Origin: Chamaecyparis obtusa
Taxonomy: Eukaryota; Streptophyta; Pinopsida; Cupressales; Cupressaceae
DNA length: 64,000 bases
Reading direction: 5' to 3'
NCBI GenBank assembly: GCA_027943335.1
Contig: BSBK01001118.1
Span: 2,655,501 to 2,719,500, forward strand
The notes below the pieces were generated by a model. The model was not told the origin of the DNA. It saw only the letters and a program-made list of their open reading frames with translations, and did no database searches. The position numbers and the translations under genes were made by a program. This document shows, one piece after another, positions 1 to 12,500 of the stretch; within the stretch, counting starts at the first letter, position 1; every line of letters starts with the position of its first letter.

Positions 1-180
1 AACTAAATAAACATGGGCCCCATGAATTCTAGGCGGCACACTTGAGTCACTTTCATAGAGAATATAAAAATCTCATAGGTTTTTATTTAAAAGTTCATAC
101 AATTTCATAGAGAATATAAAAATCTCCCACATGCTCACACTTTTCCTCCAACTTAATCTTTAAGTTTCAAAGAAATAAAA
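1..180. other. AT-rich flank, no gene seen
   Basis: No coding potential is visible. A short direct repeat with the core atagagaatataaaaatctc occurs twice (about 55-75 and 110-130). Nothing else was recognised up to the foldback that follows. Confidence 0.5.
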
Positions 181-332
181 ACTAGCTAATATATACTCTA
201 TATTTAAATACGCCGAGATGTATCGAGGTGTTTAATTTTTTCAACTTAAATTTGATTTAAGGTGAATGATGAAAACATTAAACGCCTCGATACATCTCAG
301 CATATTTAAATATAGAGTATATATTAGCTAGT
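181..332. repeat. Foldback (MITE-like or hairpin) element
   Basis: The arms 181-236 and 277-332 are 56 nt each and reverse-complementary apart from three positions, separated by a 40-nt AT-rich spacer. All three mismatches are C/T transitions, so a transcript would keep G-U pairs there. The arms begin actagctaatatatac and the right arm ends in the complement. No convincing target-site duplication was found, so the superfamily is not assigned. It may be a young foldback element or a small-RNA-producing hairpin. Confidence 0.75.
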
Positions 333-600
333 AGCAGTCGCGCGCATAGCACATAGAATAAATTAATAAATAATTATATAATATTTTTTTATTAAATAGA
401 ATTTAATATAATATTATTATAATATGATTACTTTTTCTAACCCAAATTGTATTACGCACCATTTAGTAATCTTAAGATATATTTGGGTTAGGGTTAGGCT
501 TTAGGTTATGGTTAGGCTTTAGGTTATGGTTATGGTTAAAGTTAGGATTATAGTTAGAGTTAGGTTTAGTATTAGGGTTTATATTATGTTTAGGGTTAGG

Positions 601-2469
601 GTTCATATTAGGGTTTTGTTAGGGTTAAGGTTAGAGTGAGGGTTAGGATAAATATTACTATTGAGGTTAGGGTTTGTTTCATGATTAGGGTTAAGATTAG
701 GTTTTGGGTTGATGATATAGTTAGATTTAGGGTCATTCTTAGGTCAAATATATAATTATAGTTAGGGATAAGGTTAGGGTTCAAGGTATGGTAAAATTAA
801 AGTTAGGATTAGGGATAAGTTTTGGGTTAATGGTACATTTAGTTTTATGGTTTGGGGTATGGCTAGGGTGAGTGTTAGGATTAGGATTAGGGTTATAGCT
901 AAGGTTAGCTCATTTGCATCATGGTTAGAGTTTGGGTTACGTTTTGGGTTAGTGATATAGTTAGGTTTAGCATCACTCTCAGGTTAGAGAAATTGTTAAG
1001 ATTATGGTTAGGGTTAGGGTTAAGTTTTAGTTAAAGTTAGTATTATATTTAGGTTTATGGTTAGTATTATGGTTAGTGTTAGGGTTGATATAAATTTTAA
1101 GGTTAGCATTAAGGTTACAGTTAGAGTTCTAATTATGGTTAAGGTTACTATTTATATTAGGTTTTATTTAGGGTTTAGACAAGGGTTTGGTTAGGGTTAG
1201 GATTAGGGTTTAGATTAGGGTTTGGTTAGGATTGAGAATATAGTTATATTTGGGGTTAAATTATGGTTATCGTTCAAATAGGGATAGAGTTATAGTTAAA
1301 TTAGTTTTATGGTTGAAGATTACAAAGGTTTAGTTATAGTTAGGGTTAGGAATATAGTTCAATTAGGGCTACAATTAGGGTTATGACTTAATTATATGAG
1401 TGTTAGAATTTAATTAAGACTAATATTTAATATGGGTTATATTTTTACCTAGGATTCAAATAGGATTATGGTTTAGTTAGGGTAAGGGTTAAGTGTAGGC
1501 TTAGGTTCAATTATAATTAGATTTTGAGGTAGAGATTAATTAGAGTTAGGGTTAAGTTTAATGTTAGGTTTCAAGCTGGGTTAGATTAGGGTTAGGATTA
1601 TACTAATTAAAGTGATATTAATATATATTTAATTAATAAATATATTAGATAAATAATAATTTAAAATATTATTATCAAATAATAATTTGACATTTCTATT
1701 TTTCATTATACTTACATTTATACAAAATATATTATTAGCCTATTTTTTATGATTAGGGTTAGGGTTTAGTGTTAAGGTCAATTTTGTGGTCATTGTTAGG
1801 GTTTAATATTGGTGTGAGAATCATGTTAGGGTTAAGGGTAGAATTAGGGTTAGGTTTAGAATTTAGTGTTATATGTTGACTAAGTTAATATGATTAGGGT
1901 TGGGGTTTAGTGTTAGTGTTAGGGTTAGGGTTAAGGTTTATGTTATGGTTAGGCTTAGAATTAGGATTATGGTTAGGGTTTAGAGTTTAGGGCTATGGTT
2001 AGTATAATGGTCAATGTTAGGGTTTATATAATATTTAGGGTTAGGGTTTATATAATGATTAGGGTTATGATTATGGTTTAGCATTTACAATAGGGTTTAG
2101 TATGTATAATTAGAGTTTAATATTTATAATTAAGGTTTATGTTAGGATTTAGGGTTAAGTTTTTTAGATTTCACTTTAGCATTTAGTATTATTGTTTATC
2201 ATTTAGAATAAGGGTTTAACATTTAGGATTAAGGGTTATGATTAGGATTAGGGTTAGGGTATGTGTTTATATAATTATTAGTGTTATGTTTAGTGTTAGG
2301 GTTTGTATTATGGCTAGAATTTAAAATTAGAGTTTAGCATTTAGGATCGGTGTTTACATTTTATAGTTATAGTTAGGATTGTAGCTTAGCATTTACAACT
2401 AGGGTTTAGCATTTACAATTAGGGATTTTCAATTAAGATTGTGGTCTTGATTAGGATTTAGGATTTAGG
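601..2469 (+). repeat. Telomere-like higher-order unit, copy 1
   Basis: This copy starts at gttcatattagggttttgtt, which recurs at 2470. The landmarks then follow in the same order in copy 2: tgagggttaggata, gggttgatgatatag, the block gctcatttgcatcatgg, and an AT-rich core. The offset between copies is 1,869 bp at the start and 1,898 bp at the end, so indels totalling about 29 bp separate them. Confidence 0.8.
1603..1750. repeat. AT-rich island inside telomere-like unit (copy 1)
   Basis: This is a non-telomeric, very AT-rich stretch (aattaaagtgatattaata to tattttttatg) with several ataataattt motifs. Its counterpart lies at 3501-3649, at the same place in copy 2, so the island was already present before the ~1.9-kb duplication. 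Confidence 0.7.
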
Positions 2470-4372
2470 GTTCATATTAGGGTTTTGTTAGGGTTAAGGT
2501 TAGAGTGAGGGTTAGGATAAATATTATAGTTGAGGTTAGGGTTTGTTTCATGATTAGGGTTAAGATTAGGTTTCGGGTTGATGATATAGTTAGATTTAGG
2601 GTCATTCTTAGGTTAGATATATAGTTATAGTTAGGGATAAGGTTAAGGTTTAAGGTATGGTAAAATTAAAGTTAGGATTAGGGATAAGTTTTGGGTTAAT
2701 GGTACATTTAGTTTTATGGTTTGGGGTATGGCTAGGATGAGTGTTAGGATTAGGATTAGGGTTATAGCTAAGGTTAGCTCATTTGCATCATGGTTAGAGT
2801 TTGGGTTAGGTTTTGGGTTAGTGATATAGTTAGGTTTAGCATCACTCTCAGGTTAGAGAAATTGTTAAGATTAGGCTTAGGCTTAGGGTTAAGTTTTAGT
2901 TAGAGTTAGGTTTATAGTTAGGTTTATGGTTAGTATTATGGTTAATGTTAGGGTTGATATAAATTTTAGGGTCAGCGTTAAGGTTACAGTTAGAGTTCTA
3001 ATTATGGTTAAGGTTAGTATTTATAATAGGTTTTATTTAGGGTTTAGACAAGGGTTTGGTTAGTGTTAGGATTAGGATTTAGATTAGGGTTTGGTTAGGA
3101 TTGAGAATATAGTTATATTTAGGGTTAAATTATGGTTATGGTTCAAATAGGGATAGAGTTATAGTTAAATTGGTTTTATGGTTGAAGATTACAAAGGTTT
3201 AGTTATAGTTAGGGTTACGAATATAGTTCAATTAGGGCTACAATTAGGGTTACGAATATAGTCCAATTAGGGCTACAATTATATGAGTGTTAGAATTTAA
3301 TTAAGGTTAATATTTAATATGGGTTATATTTTTACCTAGGATTCAAATAAGATTATGGTTTGATTAGGGTAAGGGTAAAGTGTAGGGTTAGGTTCAATTA
3401 TAATTATATTAGGTTTAGATTTTGAGGTAGAGATTAATTAGAGTTAGGGTTAAGTTTAATGTTAGGTTTCAAGTTGGGTTAGATTAGGGTTAGGATTATA
3501 TTAATTAAAGTGATATTAATATATATTTAATTAATAAAAATATTAGATAAATAATAATTTAAAATATTATTATCAAATAATAATTTGACATTTCTATTTT
3601 TCATTATACTTACATTTATACAAAATATATTATTAACCTATTTTTTATGATTAGGGTTAGGGTTTAGTGTTAAGGTTAATTTTATGGTCATTGTTAGGGT
3701 TTAATATTGGTGTGAGAATCATGTTAGGGTTAAGGGTAGCATTAGGGTTAGGCTTAGGATTTAGTGTTATATGTTGAGTAAGTTAATATGATTATAGTTG
3801 GGGCTTAATGTTAGTGTTAGGGTTAGGGTTAAGGTTTATGTTATGGTTAGGCTTAGAATTAGGATTATGGTTAGGGTTTAGAGTTTAGAGCTATGGTTAG
3901 AATAATGGTCAATGTTAGGGTTTATATAATATTTAGGGTTAGGGTTTATATAATGATTAGGGTTAGAATTATGGTTTAGCATTTACAATAGGGTTTAGTA
4001 TGTATAATTAGAGATTACTATTTATAATTAAGGTTTATGTTATGATTTAGGGTTAAGTATTTTAGATTTCACTTTAGCATTTAGTATTATTGTTTATCAT
4101 TTAGAATAAGGGTTTAACATTTAGGATTAAGGGTTATGATCAAGATTAGGGTTAGCGTATGTGTCTATATAATTATTAGTGTTATGTTTAGGGTTAGAGT
4201 TTGTATTATGGCTAGAATTTAAAATTAGAGTTTAGCATTTAGGATAAGGGTTTAGATTTTATAGTTATAGTTAGGATTATGGCTTAGCATTTACAATCAA
4301 GGTTTAGCATTTACAATTAGGGATTTTCATTAAAGATTGTGGTCTTGATTAGGATTTAGGGTTATGCATTTA
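2470..4372 (+). repeat. Telomere-like higher-order unit, copy 2
   Basis: This is the second tandem copy of the unit at 601-2469. It differs by scattered substitutions and by an extra stretch near 3241-3275, where a segment containing gaatatagt and caattagggcta is repeated. Sequence after about 4372 no longer follows the start of copy 1, so the array here has two copies, with partial telomere-like sequence on both sides. Confidence 0.8.
3501..3649. repeat. AT-rich island inside telomere-like unit (copy 2)
   Basis: This is the counterpart of 1603-1750, nearly identical by eye. Its presence in both units shows that the duplication copied a mature composite unit rather than arising by independent telomere-repeat slippage. 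Confidence 0.7.
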
Positions 4373-4587
4373 GGATTATGATTTAGGATTAGTCCTTAAC
4401 AATTAGGATTACAATTAGTTTTTGTTAAATTTCTAAATGAATGTTTTAGATTAACTTTTAAAAGTAAAATCTAAAAAGAAATAGAATATTTCTATATTTT
4501 TCAAAAATTCAATTCTTATTTTTCATATAAAATATTTTAAATTCTAAAATTAAAATAAATTATATTCTATTCAATAGAACAAAAATT

Positions 4588-4925
4588 TAGATTTCAATAG
4601 AATCTTTCTATATTTTTCTAGATATTTTATAAATATTTCTATTTTGGTTTCTTTTTTTATGCAAAGCATTCCAAATTTAATAATTAAACTAAAATTTATT
4701 TCCCACTTTTTAATATTGTTTATATAAAAAAGATAGATTTGAATAGAATATTTCTATATTTTTGTAGATATTTTATAAACATTTCTATTTTGCTTTCTGC
4801 AAATCATTCCAAATTCTATAATTAAATTAAATTTTATTTCCCATTTTTTAATATTGTTTATATAATAAAGCTATGTTTTATATCTATAACTCAAATCTAA
4901 ATGTATATAGAATCTTTCTAATTTT
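4588..4925. repeat. ~146-bp imperfect tandem repeat
   Basis: The segment tagatttcaatagaatcttt (4588) recurs as tagatttgaatagaatattt at 4734, each followed by a tttctatatttttNtagatat block, then cattccaaat and tttatttccca. A third, partial copy starts near 4903. It is AT-rich and non-coding, and its origin is unknown. Confidence 0.65.
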
Positions 4926-5758
4926 TTTCTAGATCTTCTTTTTTATTCTATTTTTCATTTTGCATGAGAATAATTTCATAATAAATGTTGACATTTATTA
5001 TGCCTATTATTATTGCTACCATTGTAAGGTTGCCTTTGTTTGTATAAAAAAATTCATTTGTCTTGTCTATCAATAAAATTTCAATAAAAATAAAATAGAA
5101 TGTTGATTAGAAATGCTCTATGCATGATAGTTACATCTTATAAATCAAATAAAATGAACAAACTCATATTTATATTATTTGTCTATTTGTTTAATTTAAA
5201 CTTCTTCATATGAAATTACAATTACAATATTCTAGTGTCTTAAATACTACTACAATCAATAGAAACCCTAAATGAATGCAGCAGTATCTCAAAATATAAT
5301 TTTTAGTATAAAAATTGTATAGTCACTTCCTATTCAAATCTAATAGGCTCATAAATGATTAAAAAAATTAAATATCTAAAAAATCAAAAGAGAAATTTTT
5401 TAATATTTTTGTTAAAACAATAAAATAAAAAATATCTATGAATTCAAAATAATATGTTTCTATTGTTTCTATAAGAGAAAAATCCAAACAATCAAACAAA
5501 TCAAATCTTGAAACAATATTAGTTTATCCAAATACATCTTAAAAACAAAATATTTCGTAAAATCCTTTTCTATATTCAAATCAACATATAAAACCCATCA
5601 ATTAATCTACAGGACAATAAGTATTACGAGATGAAAAAGAAATTGTAGATTTCCAACGTATTATGTGAGAAATTGATTCAGATTATATTCTGTCATGTAG
5701 AGTATCTTCCAAAGAGTCCATACCATGGTGCCGTAATGAAGAATACAATAGAACCGCT
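4926..5758. other. AT-rich intergenic stretch
   Basis: I see no gene, RNA or element boundary here. The sequence is AT-rich with short homopolymer runs and scattered in-frame stops on both strands. Confidence 0.4.
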
Positions 5759-6160
5759 TTAATTTTCTAGAAATGTAGTGTTCTCCAGTGAGATCGACGA
5801 TGGAATACGATGGAATACATCTGTGCTGAAAGAATAACCATCGAAGCCACAAAAGGCCTCTCGAAGGCCAAAATCATTTTCTTGAACAGCAAGAAGTTGT
5901 AATCCAACCCTAACATTTGAGTTTCTCATATCCTCGATGTGCTCCTTGAAAGGCGTTGGGAAGTCAAGAGGTTTGTATGATATCGGAGGCTGAATTTTTG
6001 TGGCCATTATCCCCCGAATCGGCATTTCTCGCTTAAGTAGGAAAAGAAACAACATAATTTCAATTTTATTAGCGAGAAAGAATAACAGAGACTTGCAAGA
6101 AAAAATCAGCAAAAAAACCAAACTCCATACTTGATAAAACCAAACTCCAGATAAGGGCAA
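5759..6160 (-). CDS. Unrecognised reading frame, possible host-gene exon remnant
   Basis: This is a 133-codon open frame on the minus strand. The first ~50 residues are hydrophobic and probably intronic or UTR. From a second Met (ATG at 6007, MATKIQPP) the composition becomes ordinary protein-like (SYKPLDFPTPFKEHIED, then VGLQLLAVQENDFGLREAF). A 10-bp tandem duplication (two tattccatcg-type copies, about 5800-5820) lies near its C-terminus, and the frame ends soon after. I do not recognise the family. With the exon-like piece at 6370-6509 it could be the remains of a minus-strand spliced gene. Chance remains possible. Confidence 0.25.
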   Translation of the reverse strand: MPLSGVWFYQVWSLVFLLIFSCKSLLFFLANKIEIMLFLFLLKREMPIRGIMATKIQPPISYKPLDFPTPFKEHIEDMRNSNVRVGLQLLAVQENDFGLREAFCGFDGYSFSTDVFHRIPSSISLENTTFLEN

Positions 6161-6369
6161 GTGCCCTCGCCCTTGCCAAGAAGCAGCAATAAAAAAACTA
6201 TCTTTTGAATATAGTTCTCAAACAAGGGTTTGCAATTAAAAATGGGGGTACTTTGCCTCTGATTTCAGTGTGTTTTTCATTTTATTGAATATTGTTGAAT
6301 GTTAATTGCTATGATAAGAGCTGAAGATATTCACTAACTAACAATGCAGGAAAAGAAAGAGTTCACTAC

Positions 6370-6509
6370 CTTTTCGTAACAGCTGTGAAATGGATCAGGG
6401 GCTGGATCATCTGTATCTTCTCTAACAACTCTCTCTCTTAGAGAGCCGACTACTACCGGAACATAACACTGGCTGTCAATAAAACAACATCCACTAAAAA
6501 TGATGGCAC
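6370..6509 (-). other. Exon-like segment (minus strand)
   Basis: On the minus strand a 140-nt open segment is bounded by a good acceptor (tttcttcag, just right of 6509) and a donor (GAAAAG|GTAGTG, just left of 6370). It encodes a Cys-containing peptide with a SLRERVVREDTDDPAPDPF core. It lies upstream of, and on the same strand as, 5759-6160. The family is not recognised. The call rests only on the splice signals and composition. Confidence 0.25.
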
Positions 6510-6812
6510 CTGAAGAAACCAAATTTTAGTGGCAAGAGCCGAATGAATCTGCAGACGCAGGCTACAAATTTAATAAAAATAAATAAATTTTCCACTACGG
6601 TGCGTTTCAGATTTTTTAGTAGCCTACATGTTACCACATCTACAAATAATGATCAAGCATTTTGTAACTGCTTTTATTGCTGTTCGTATTCCTCACCAAC
6701 AATTTATTCTTCAATTATTTTGGGCTTTTTTTTAAATGTGATGGTGAGAAGATAGCCAATTGTCTAGCTGGCAAAGGAATGTCAAAAGTTTCTTTTTTCT
6801 TACACCGTTATT

Positions 6813-6946
6813 TTGGATGACTTTTTATAGAGGGGTGTGATGCCATTGTAGGATTACGCTTCTCGGCGTAATAATTACTTTGGATGACTTCTTATAGAAG
6901 GGTGTGATGCCATTGTAGGATTACGCCTCTCGGCATAATAATAAAA
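6813..6946. repeat. Two-copy 67-bp tandem repeat
   Basis: The unit starting ttggatgact at 6813 is repeated at 6880. Both copies contain gggtgtgatgccattgtagg and then ctcggc(g/a)taataa. The copies differ by a few substitutions. No coding role is seen. Confidence 0.8.
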
Positions 6947-8274
6947 ATAAATATTTCTTTCTAAATTCCCACGTGGACAAATATTTAGTTTCTAAATCTT
7001 TAAAAGGCTCTTTTCCTAAAACTTATCTTTGCCATAATTACTTCATGTAAAATGGAAATAGTTTCTTCTTTTATACAATTCATTTCTATATAAAATGTTT
7101 ATACAAAATGATAATTGGAATATGCATTTAATATAATAAATAAGAATGTTTACTTCATAAATAAAATATTTATTTAATTAGATAAATTTCTAATTAAACT
7201 ATGTAATTTTAATATGTATTAATGTAATCATTTAATAATTATTAATATTGTGTAAATTATATTTCAATATCTACAATGAGATAACATTTTTGTTCATAGA
7301 ATTTTTGAATAAAACAATCCACAAATATTCATAGTATCTCAAAATGAAACATAGACTTTAACTAGCACGAAGAAGAAAATAATTTTACAAAATACTATGG
7401 ATCGAAACCCTACTCAAATTTTCTCTCAAGTCAAATTCTTCAAACAACTGATTAAACTAGAATTTCTCTTTTCCAAATACTCACACCACACAAATTTAGA
7501 CACGAAGAAACAATCTTTTCATAAAGAAATTGCAAGAGGTTCCATACCCTACCTCAATTTTAAAAAATCAACTTGCAACAATGAAGACCAATTCACAAAT
7601 ATGCAATCCCAAGCTTTCAACCAATTCTTAATTACCCACAAAATCTAGATGACTTGCAACCTACTGAAACCCATGTCTGCAAAATAACCAAAAAAGACTA
7701 ATATCGAAAACCCAACAACCAGGACTGAAACATGCAACTCCCAATCAACAATTAGAACTCAACTCTTAACTTTGTTTTTATCAAATATTTTACATTAAAA
7801 AGTGTATAATAATAATAATTAATAATAATATGCAACTTTAATATTTAACTCAACTACAACCTCATTTTTATCAATCTTAATTTATTAACTAAGCAAGCAA
7901 CTATGACTGTTATGCAACCACATCAGGCACGTCAAACAGAAAAGTAAAACATACACACCAACCATACACATGTAAGTATGGGGTTAGTAAATCCATAAAT
8001 ATAAATGACATTATAACATATAAAAATCAAACTATGGGAGGGGTATTACATCTCTAGTCTCAAAACTAGACGCAACCATAGAGAGAGCTGAATAGATAGA
8101 TATGTAATAGAGAGGAACAATATTTCTTAGATCTCAAAAAAGAGTCAGACCTCTAAACCAACCTAGAGAACTAATACACTGGCACTACCCATAACACTAA
8201 ATAATAGAAGCACAACGAAACATGGAATCAACTAAAAGCTTAGTCTCTTAGATACAAAAGATAGTCAAAGAGTG
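6947..8274. other. AT-rich stretch, possible LTR-type terminus at 8042-8052
   Basis: No gene is supported, and the 83-codon open frame at 7397-7648 has no recognisable features. At 8042-8052 the string ggggtattaca resembles the 3' end of the solo LTRs seen elsewhere in the window (39036-39046, 59183-59193). I found no matching 5' end or target-site duplication, so no element is called. Confidence 0.35.
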
Positions 8275-8402
8275 TGTTGAATATGTCGATTAACTGAGAG
8301 GGGGGCATGAATTAGGTATTCCCACACAACTTATAAAAAAAAAATTTGTCAGTAAACTCAAAAAAAACTATACTAGCAAATTTAAATTTATTGGTTAAGC
8401 AT
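8275..8402 (-). repeat. Element A 3' LTR, terminal part
   Basis: This is the left-hand remainder of A's 3' LTR, cut off from 24842-25891 by insertion of element B. It starts tgttgaatatgtcgat on plus (LTR end ...TTCAACA on minus). It contains the ctgagaggggggcatgaatt block, whose counterpart in the other LTR is at about 44775-44820. The last five bases (agcat) are the left target-site copy for B. Confidence 0.6.
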
Positions 8403-8878
8403 TGTTGGTATAATTAAATATTCCTAATTACACTTTATTTAATCTTACTTAGGATAATGCACTGCATAGTAGTTTGTCATTAAGACACCTAGGAGTTTGG
8501 GCCTCAATTATGCACATGGTGTAGGAGAAATTTCATTCTAGGTGTGAGATCCATCTTTAGTGCACATATCACATTATCATCCTCATCCTATGGCACATAC
8601 TTTATTACATAATGGAAGATGATCCATATTTGGTGGACATGTGATTACACCTAGCATAGGTGATAGCTTATCAATTCCTTATCATTCTCTCTTATCGCCT
8701 TTCCTAAATAAGGAGGCCTATTATGTATATTTTACTCAATTTATTGGATCAATTCAATCAATCAATCATTGCATCATTAATACAAGTCTATTCTTATTCA
8801 TATCATCTTCATTGTATTTGTGCTATTCTTTAACCTCTAGATCTTTGGTTCAATCTTTGCTATTTGAAAATTCTTACA
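8403..8878 (+). repeat. Element B 5' LTR
   Basis: It starts TGTTGG and ends CTTACA, the canonical TG...CA form, and is 476 bp long. It matches 24365-24841 with scattered substitutions. Confidence 0.85.
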
Positions 8879-8891
8879 TGGTATCAGAGTC
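8879..8891 (+). other. Element B primer-binding site
   Basis: tggtatcagagtc begins at the base after the LTR. It is close to the standard initiator tRNA-Met primer site (TGGTATCAGAGC) of plant LTR elements. Confidence 0.85.
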
Positions 8892-9545
8892 ATTGTAACG
8901 TTTTGATTAGCCTATTTAGAGAGATCTTGGTGCAAGCATTGAAGGTCCATATTTCAGATCTAAGACCAACGTGTTGTGGAAGTATTTTTAATCAGATCTA
9001 ACTTCACCATTGCATTTGAGGAGCTATTAAGGTGAAAATCAACTGTAAATTTGCCCATATTCGACAAAAGTCAAAATTGAGGCAAATATTTTTTACAAAT
9101 CGAGTCTTATGGCCCGATCTATGCCTCTGAAGTACGAGTTGATAAAAAAAAATTGTTCATTTTCAAAAAAATTTCCTCCTGCAAAGTTTGGGGACTGGTA
9201 TGGCCCCAACTTTATTTTGGATAGAGAATATTCTGCGATGGCAGCTACAAGCCAACAATGAAATTATTGGATTGGTCAACTGAACAGGCATCAACTGAAC
9301 CGACAGAATCAAATTGTAACTTCTGACCATCAACATCATCAGATCAACCGAGCACCAACCTCCCGAGACAAGTCTGACAACATCCACCACCCGGGCCGAC
9401 TCCTTGCTTTGGTAAACTAACTACCAAATCGCATATATAAAGGCCATTAGCCCCTACAACAAGATGAATGTGGGACTAATCCCACAAGCACCACTGGCCC
9501 AGCCTCTGCCCAGGACATCCACATCACACGGTGCCCAACTCAACA
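8892..9545 (+). other. Element B leader, left part
   Basis: This is non-coding leader between PBS and gag, cut at 9545 by insertion of C. The minus-strand open frame at 9163-9390 has no recognisable features and is probably chance. The last five bases, caaca, are the left target-site copy for C. Confidence 0.6.
9541..9545. other. Element C target-site duplication, left
   Basis: caaca, identical to 19832-19836 directly after the 3' LTR. Confidence 0.9.
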
Positions 9546-12500
9546 TGTAGTACCCCCATAGTTTGCTTTCAGTTTTTCAGTACCATAATCTTTTAGGCCA
9601 CAATGTATGCGTGCAGATCTTATTATTTAGGTGATTGTTGATGGTCCGAATTATGATTATGATTATATTATGATGTCTTATGATCTCATATTTAGATGTT
9701 AATGTTATTATGATGCAATGTTTATGTTTCAGTTGTATTATGATGTACTTACCCCATACTAGCATGTGTATGGTGTTCATATGTATGTATTTGTTTTATG
9801 TGCATGTATGGTAGAGGGCAGAGGCGTAGTTACTTTCTTTATTGAGATCCACATGACCGATCGTACCCTACCATTGTTTGTCATTTTTTATATGTACATG
9901 CTTTGATTTGTGATGATAGGTTTGCAGGTACAGGGCATCGTCTTCCCTAAATTGGTAGGAGTGAGCATGCCCAAAAACATACTCGTCTCAATGGTAAAGA
10001 AGGGAGGTAGCAGATGGACCCAAAAACCCTATCCTAAGCCCAATTATCCTAATTATTGGATAAGTATCTATTGACCACCTTACCCGAATTTTTCAGGTGA
10101 CAAAGTTTGTGGATCCCATCTCTGAGTATGTATGTTTATTTGTTGGACCTAATTTTGTTGTTGGATTGATTATGTGATTTTCTATGATTATGAGATTTTA
10201 TATTTTAATTGGAAATTAATATTAAATTTATTTCTTATGTTATTATGTGATTATTAATTAACTAAAAATTAAATATTAGGATATTTGATATTAATTAATT
10301 AATTGTGTGGAAATATATTTGAAATTGTCCTTTAGTTTTTAAATTAATATATATTGCATGTTTTAATGATGTTGATATATTAAATTTATTTAATAATGGA
10401 TTTTAATTTTTGACATGTGCTTTATTGTATTTGAAATTGTCTTGGTTGAATATGTGACAACTTGTCTTTAAAAGACTAAGTTGAGTTGTGCACAATTATG
10501 TTTATTTTAATTATTTATTTGTAATTTCTCTCAACAAAAGAGGGAGAGTTGGATTAGGAGTTCTAATTGTGAGTCATCTAGGGTTTTGCTTGTTTAGTGG
10601 AGTTGAATTCGTATTAGGGGGATTTTGCATTCATTTTGGATCTATCAGTTTTGTTGGAGCAATTTTTGTGAGAGTTTTTGGGAGTTTTTGTGCTTTCATG
10701 TGTTCTTGAGCTTTTTGGAGTTGAGCTTGAATTCTGGGTGAAGGTTGCTTAGTTTTGGATTTGGGTGTTAGATGCTCTATGGTTCAGAATCTGCAGATTG
10801 AGCTTTCCTATTGTCAGTTCTGGGAGATTCAGCATTCTACAGACAATCTTAATCAGTTTCTTGCATTGGAATTGAGGTAGGGTTTTGAGAAACTTTCTTA
10901 TGTTTTTGTCTGTATACTTTCAACAATTTTCTATGTTTGATTTGGTATTTAGATTTAGATCAATTTTTTGTTTATGCTTGCAAATTGGGGTTTAGAAGAA
11001 CCATAGGAGTGCTAATTGATATTTTTATATAAACTTGGCATAGTAGGGTTATGCTATCAAAATTTTAGGAGAAAATTCATCCTAGAACACCTAGAAAATG
11101 AAAAATTAATCTCTCTATAGTTAGTTCTATAGTTTGAATAGATTAGATAAATGGGTTGTTTACAAAAAACAATTTTGGTAAGAGAAAACCAATTCTAGGT
11201 TAAAAATAAAATAAAAAAATACCTCTTTATGGAAAATGGCAGTTAGAAAATTAATTACACTAGTAATTTTTTGTGTGCAAATTGTAAGAAGTAAATTAAC
11301 ATTAATCAATGTTAGATTATTGAAATCATAGTTTAGAAAAGACAAATCAAAATAAGACAAAAGATGTGTGTAAATTTTCTAATTTTTCCAGTTCTGGAAA
11401 AAAATATACAGATCTATCATTTTCTAATTTTGGAAACAGTACCTTCCAAAAAGAATTTGTATAAAAAATGATTATAGTTCTTAATACTCAAATATATGTA
11501 TATATTCTATTAAAGAAAAATATACATCCTTTGTTATAACATAAAAAAAAAATTGTTATAAAAAAAAATATAATATAAATTTTGTTGAGGAATATGAAAA
11601 GTATATATATCAAAAATATTGTGGGGAGCAAATTTAATATAAAATAAAATTAAAGGTTGATAGGTGTGGGGCCACCGCATCCCACCACCCCATGCTCGCA
11701 GGACGGCGTACTATCGAGCGGTACACATGGTACTGTCGACGGCAGATATACTGTCGAGGGGTACACATAGTACCATCAACAGCGGATACACCGCTGATTT
11801 TCACGTGAAACCCCACTTGATATATATCGTGGGTTGTAGTTTTTTTAATTTATTTATTTTTTATTATTTATTAAATATAATTTGTTAAATTTTATTTTAT
11901 GTTGTTAACAAATTATATTTTGTAATATGTTATTTTGTAATAATATTGTAATATGTTATATTTGATTTATTGATAATTTAAATAATGTTTAATTTAAATT
12001 GTTAACTAATTAATTTATAATATACTTATAATTTGTAATAAAGTAATTAATAATATTTCTTTTAAATTAATTTGAAATTCGTGGGATTTGTATGATGTTA
12101 AAGTATTAAATGTATTAATTTTTTTTGTTAGTATACTTTAATATTTAGCATTAATTTAATTTGTTATTAGGATCCATTTCTAATAATGCTTTTCATTTAA
12201 TTGTTATTAAATTAACATTAATTGGGGAATTAGATTTTGATTGGCACTATTATTGGTTAGGGAATTTCTTTTATTGAAGAATAAATTAGGTCCAGTTGGC
12301 AATTAGATCTGAGTTTTGTCAGCTGAATGGGTTATGAGATTTTCATATAATCTAGACTAGGAATGTTATATATTTATATTGTTTAATTTTGTCATTGATG
12401 AGTATGCAGTTATATGTTGGAACTAAATATCTATTTAAGCATTAGACTGTTTAAGTTCTTTGTTATTGATATATGCATCATTTTATTGCTGAAATTGGTT

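Larger units (their letters stand above)
484..4410 (+). repeat. Degenerate telomere-like (TTAGGG/TTTAGGG) repeat block
   Basis: Almost the whole interval is made of imperfect 6-7-mers around ggttag, gggtta, gggttta, ggatta and ggttat, G-rich strand on plus. Exact runs such as ttagggttaggg are short (2-3 units) and interrupted, so this is an interstitial or ancient telomere-derived satellite rather than a working chromosome end. Both the 6-mer TTAGGG and the plant 7-mer TTTAGGG spacing occur. Large interstitial telomere-like blocks are known in some plants with big genomes, including pines. Confidence 0.85.

Noticed and set aside
484..4410. True chromosome end (functional telomere)
   Set aside because: Runs of perfect repeat are too short and degenerate, and ordinary sequence lies on both sides.
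7397..7648. 83-codon plus-strand frame as a gene
   Set aside because: AT-rich, no recognisable motif, no splice or promoter context.
8042..8052. 3' end of another solo LTR (ggggtattaca)
   Set aside because: No partner 5' end or target-site duplication (tctct) could be found upstream.
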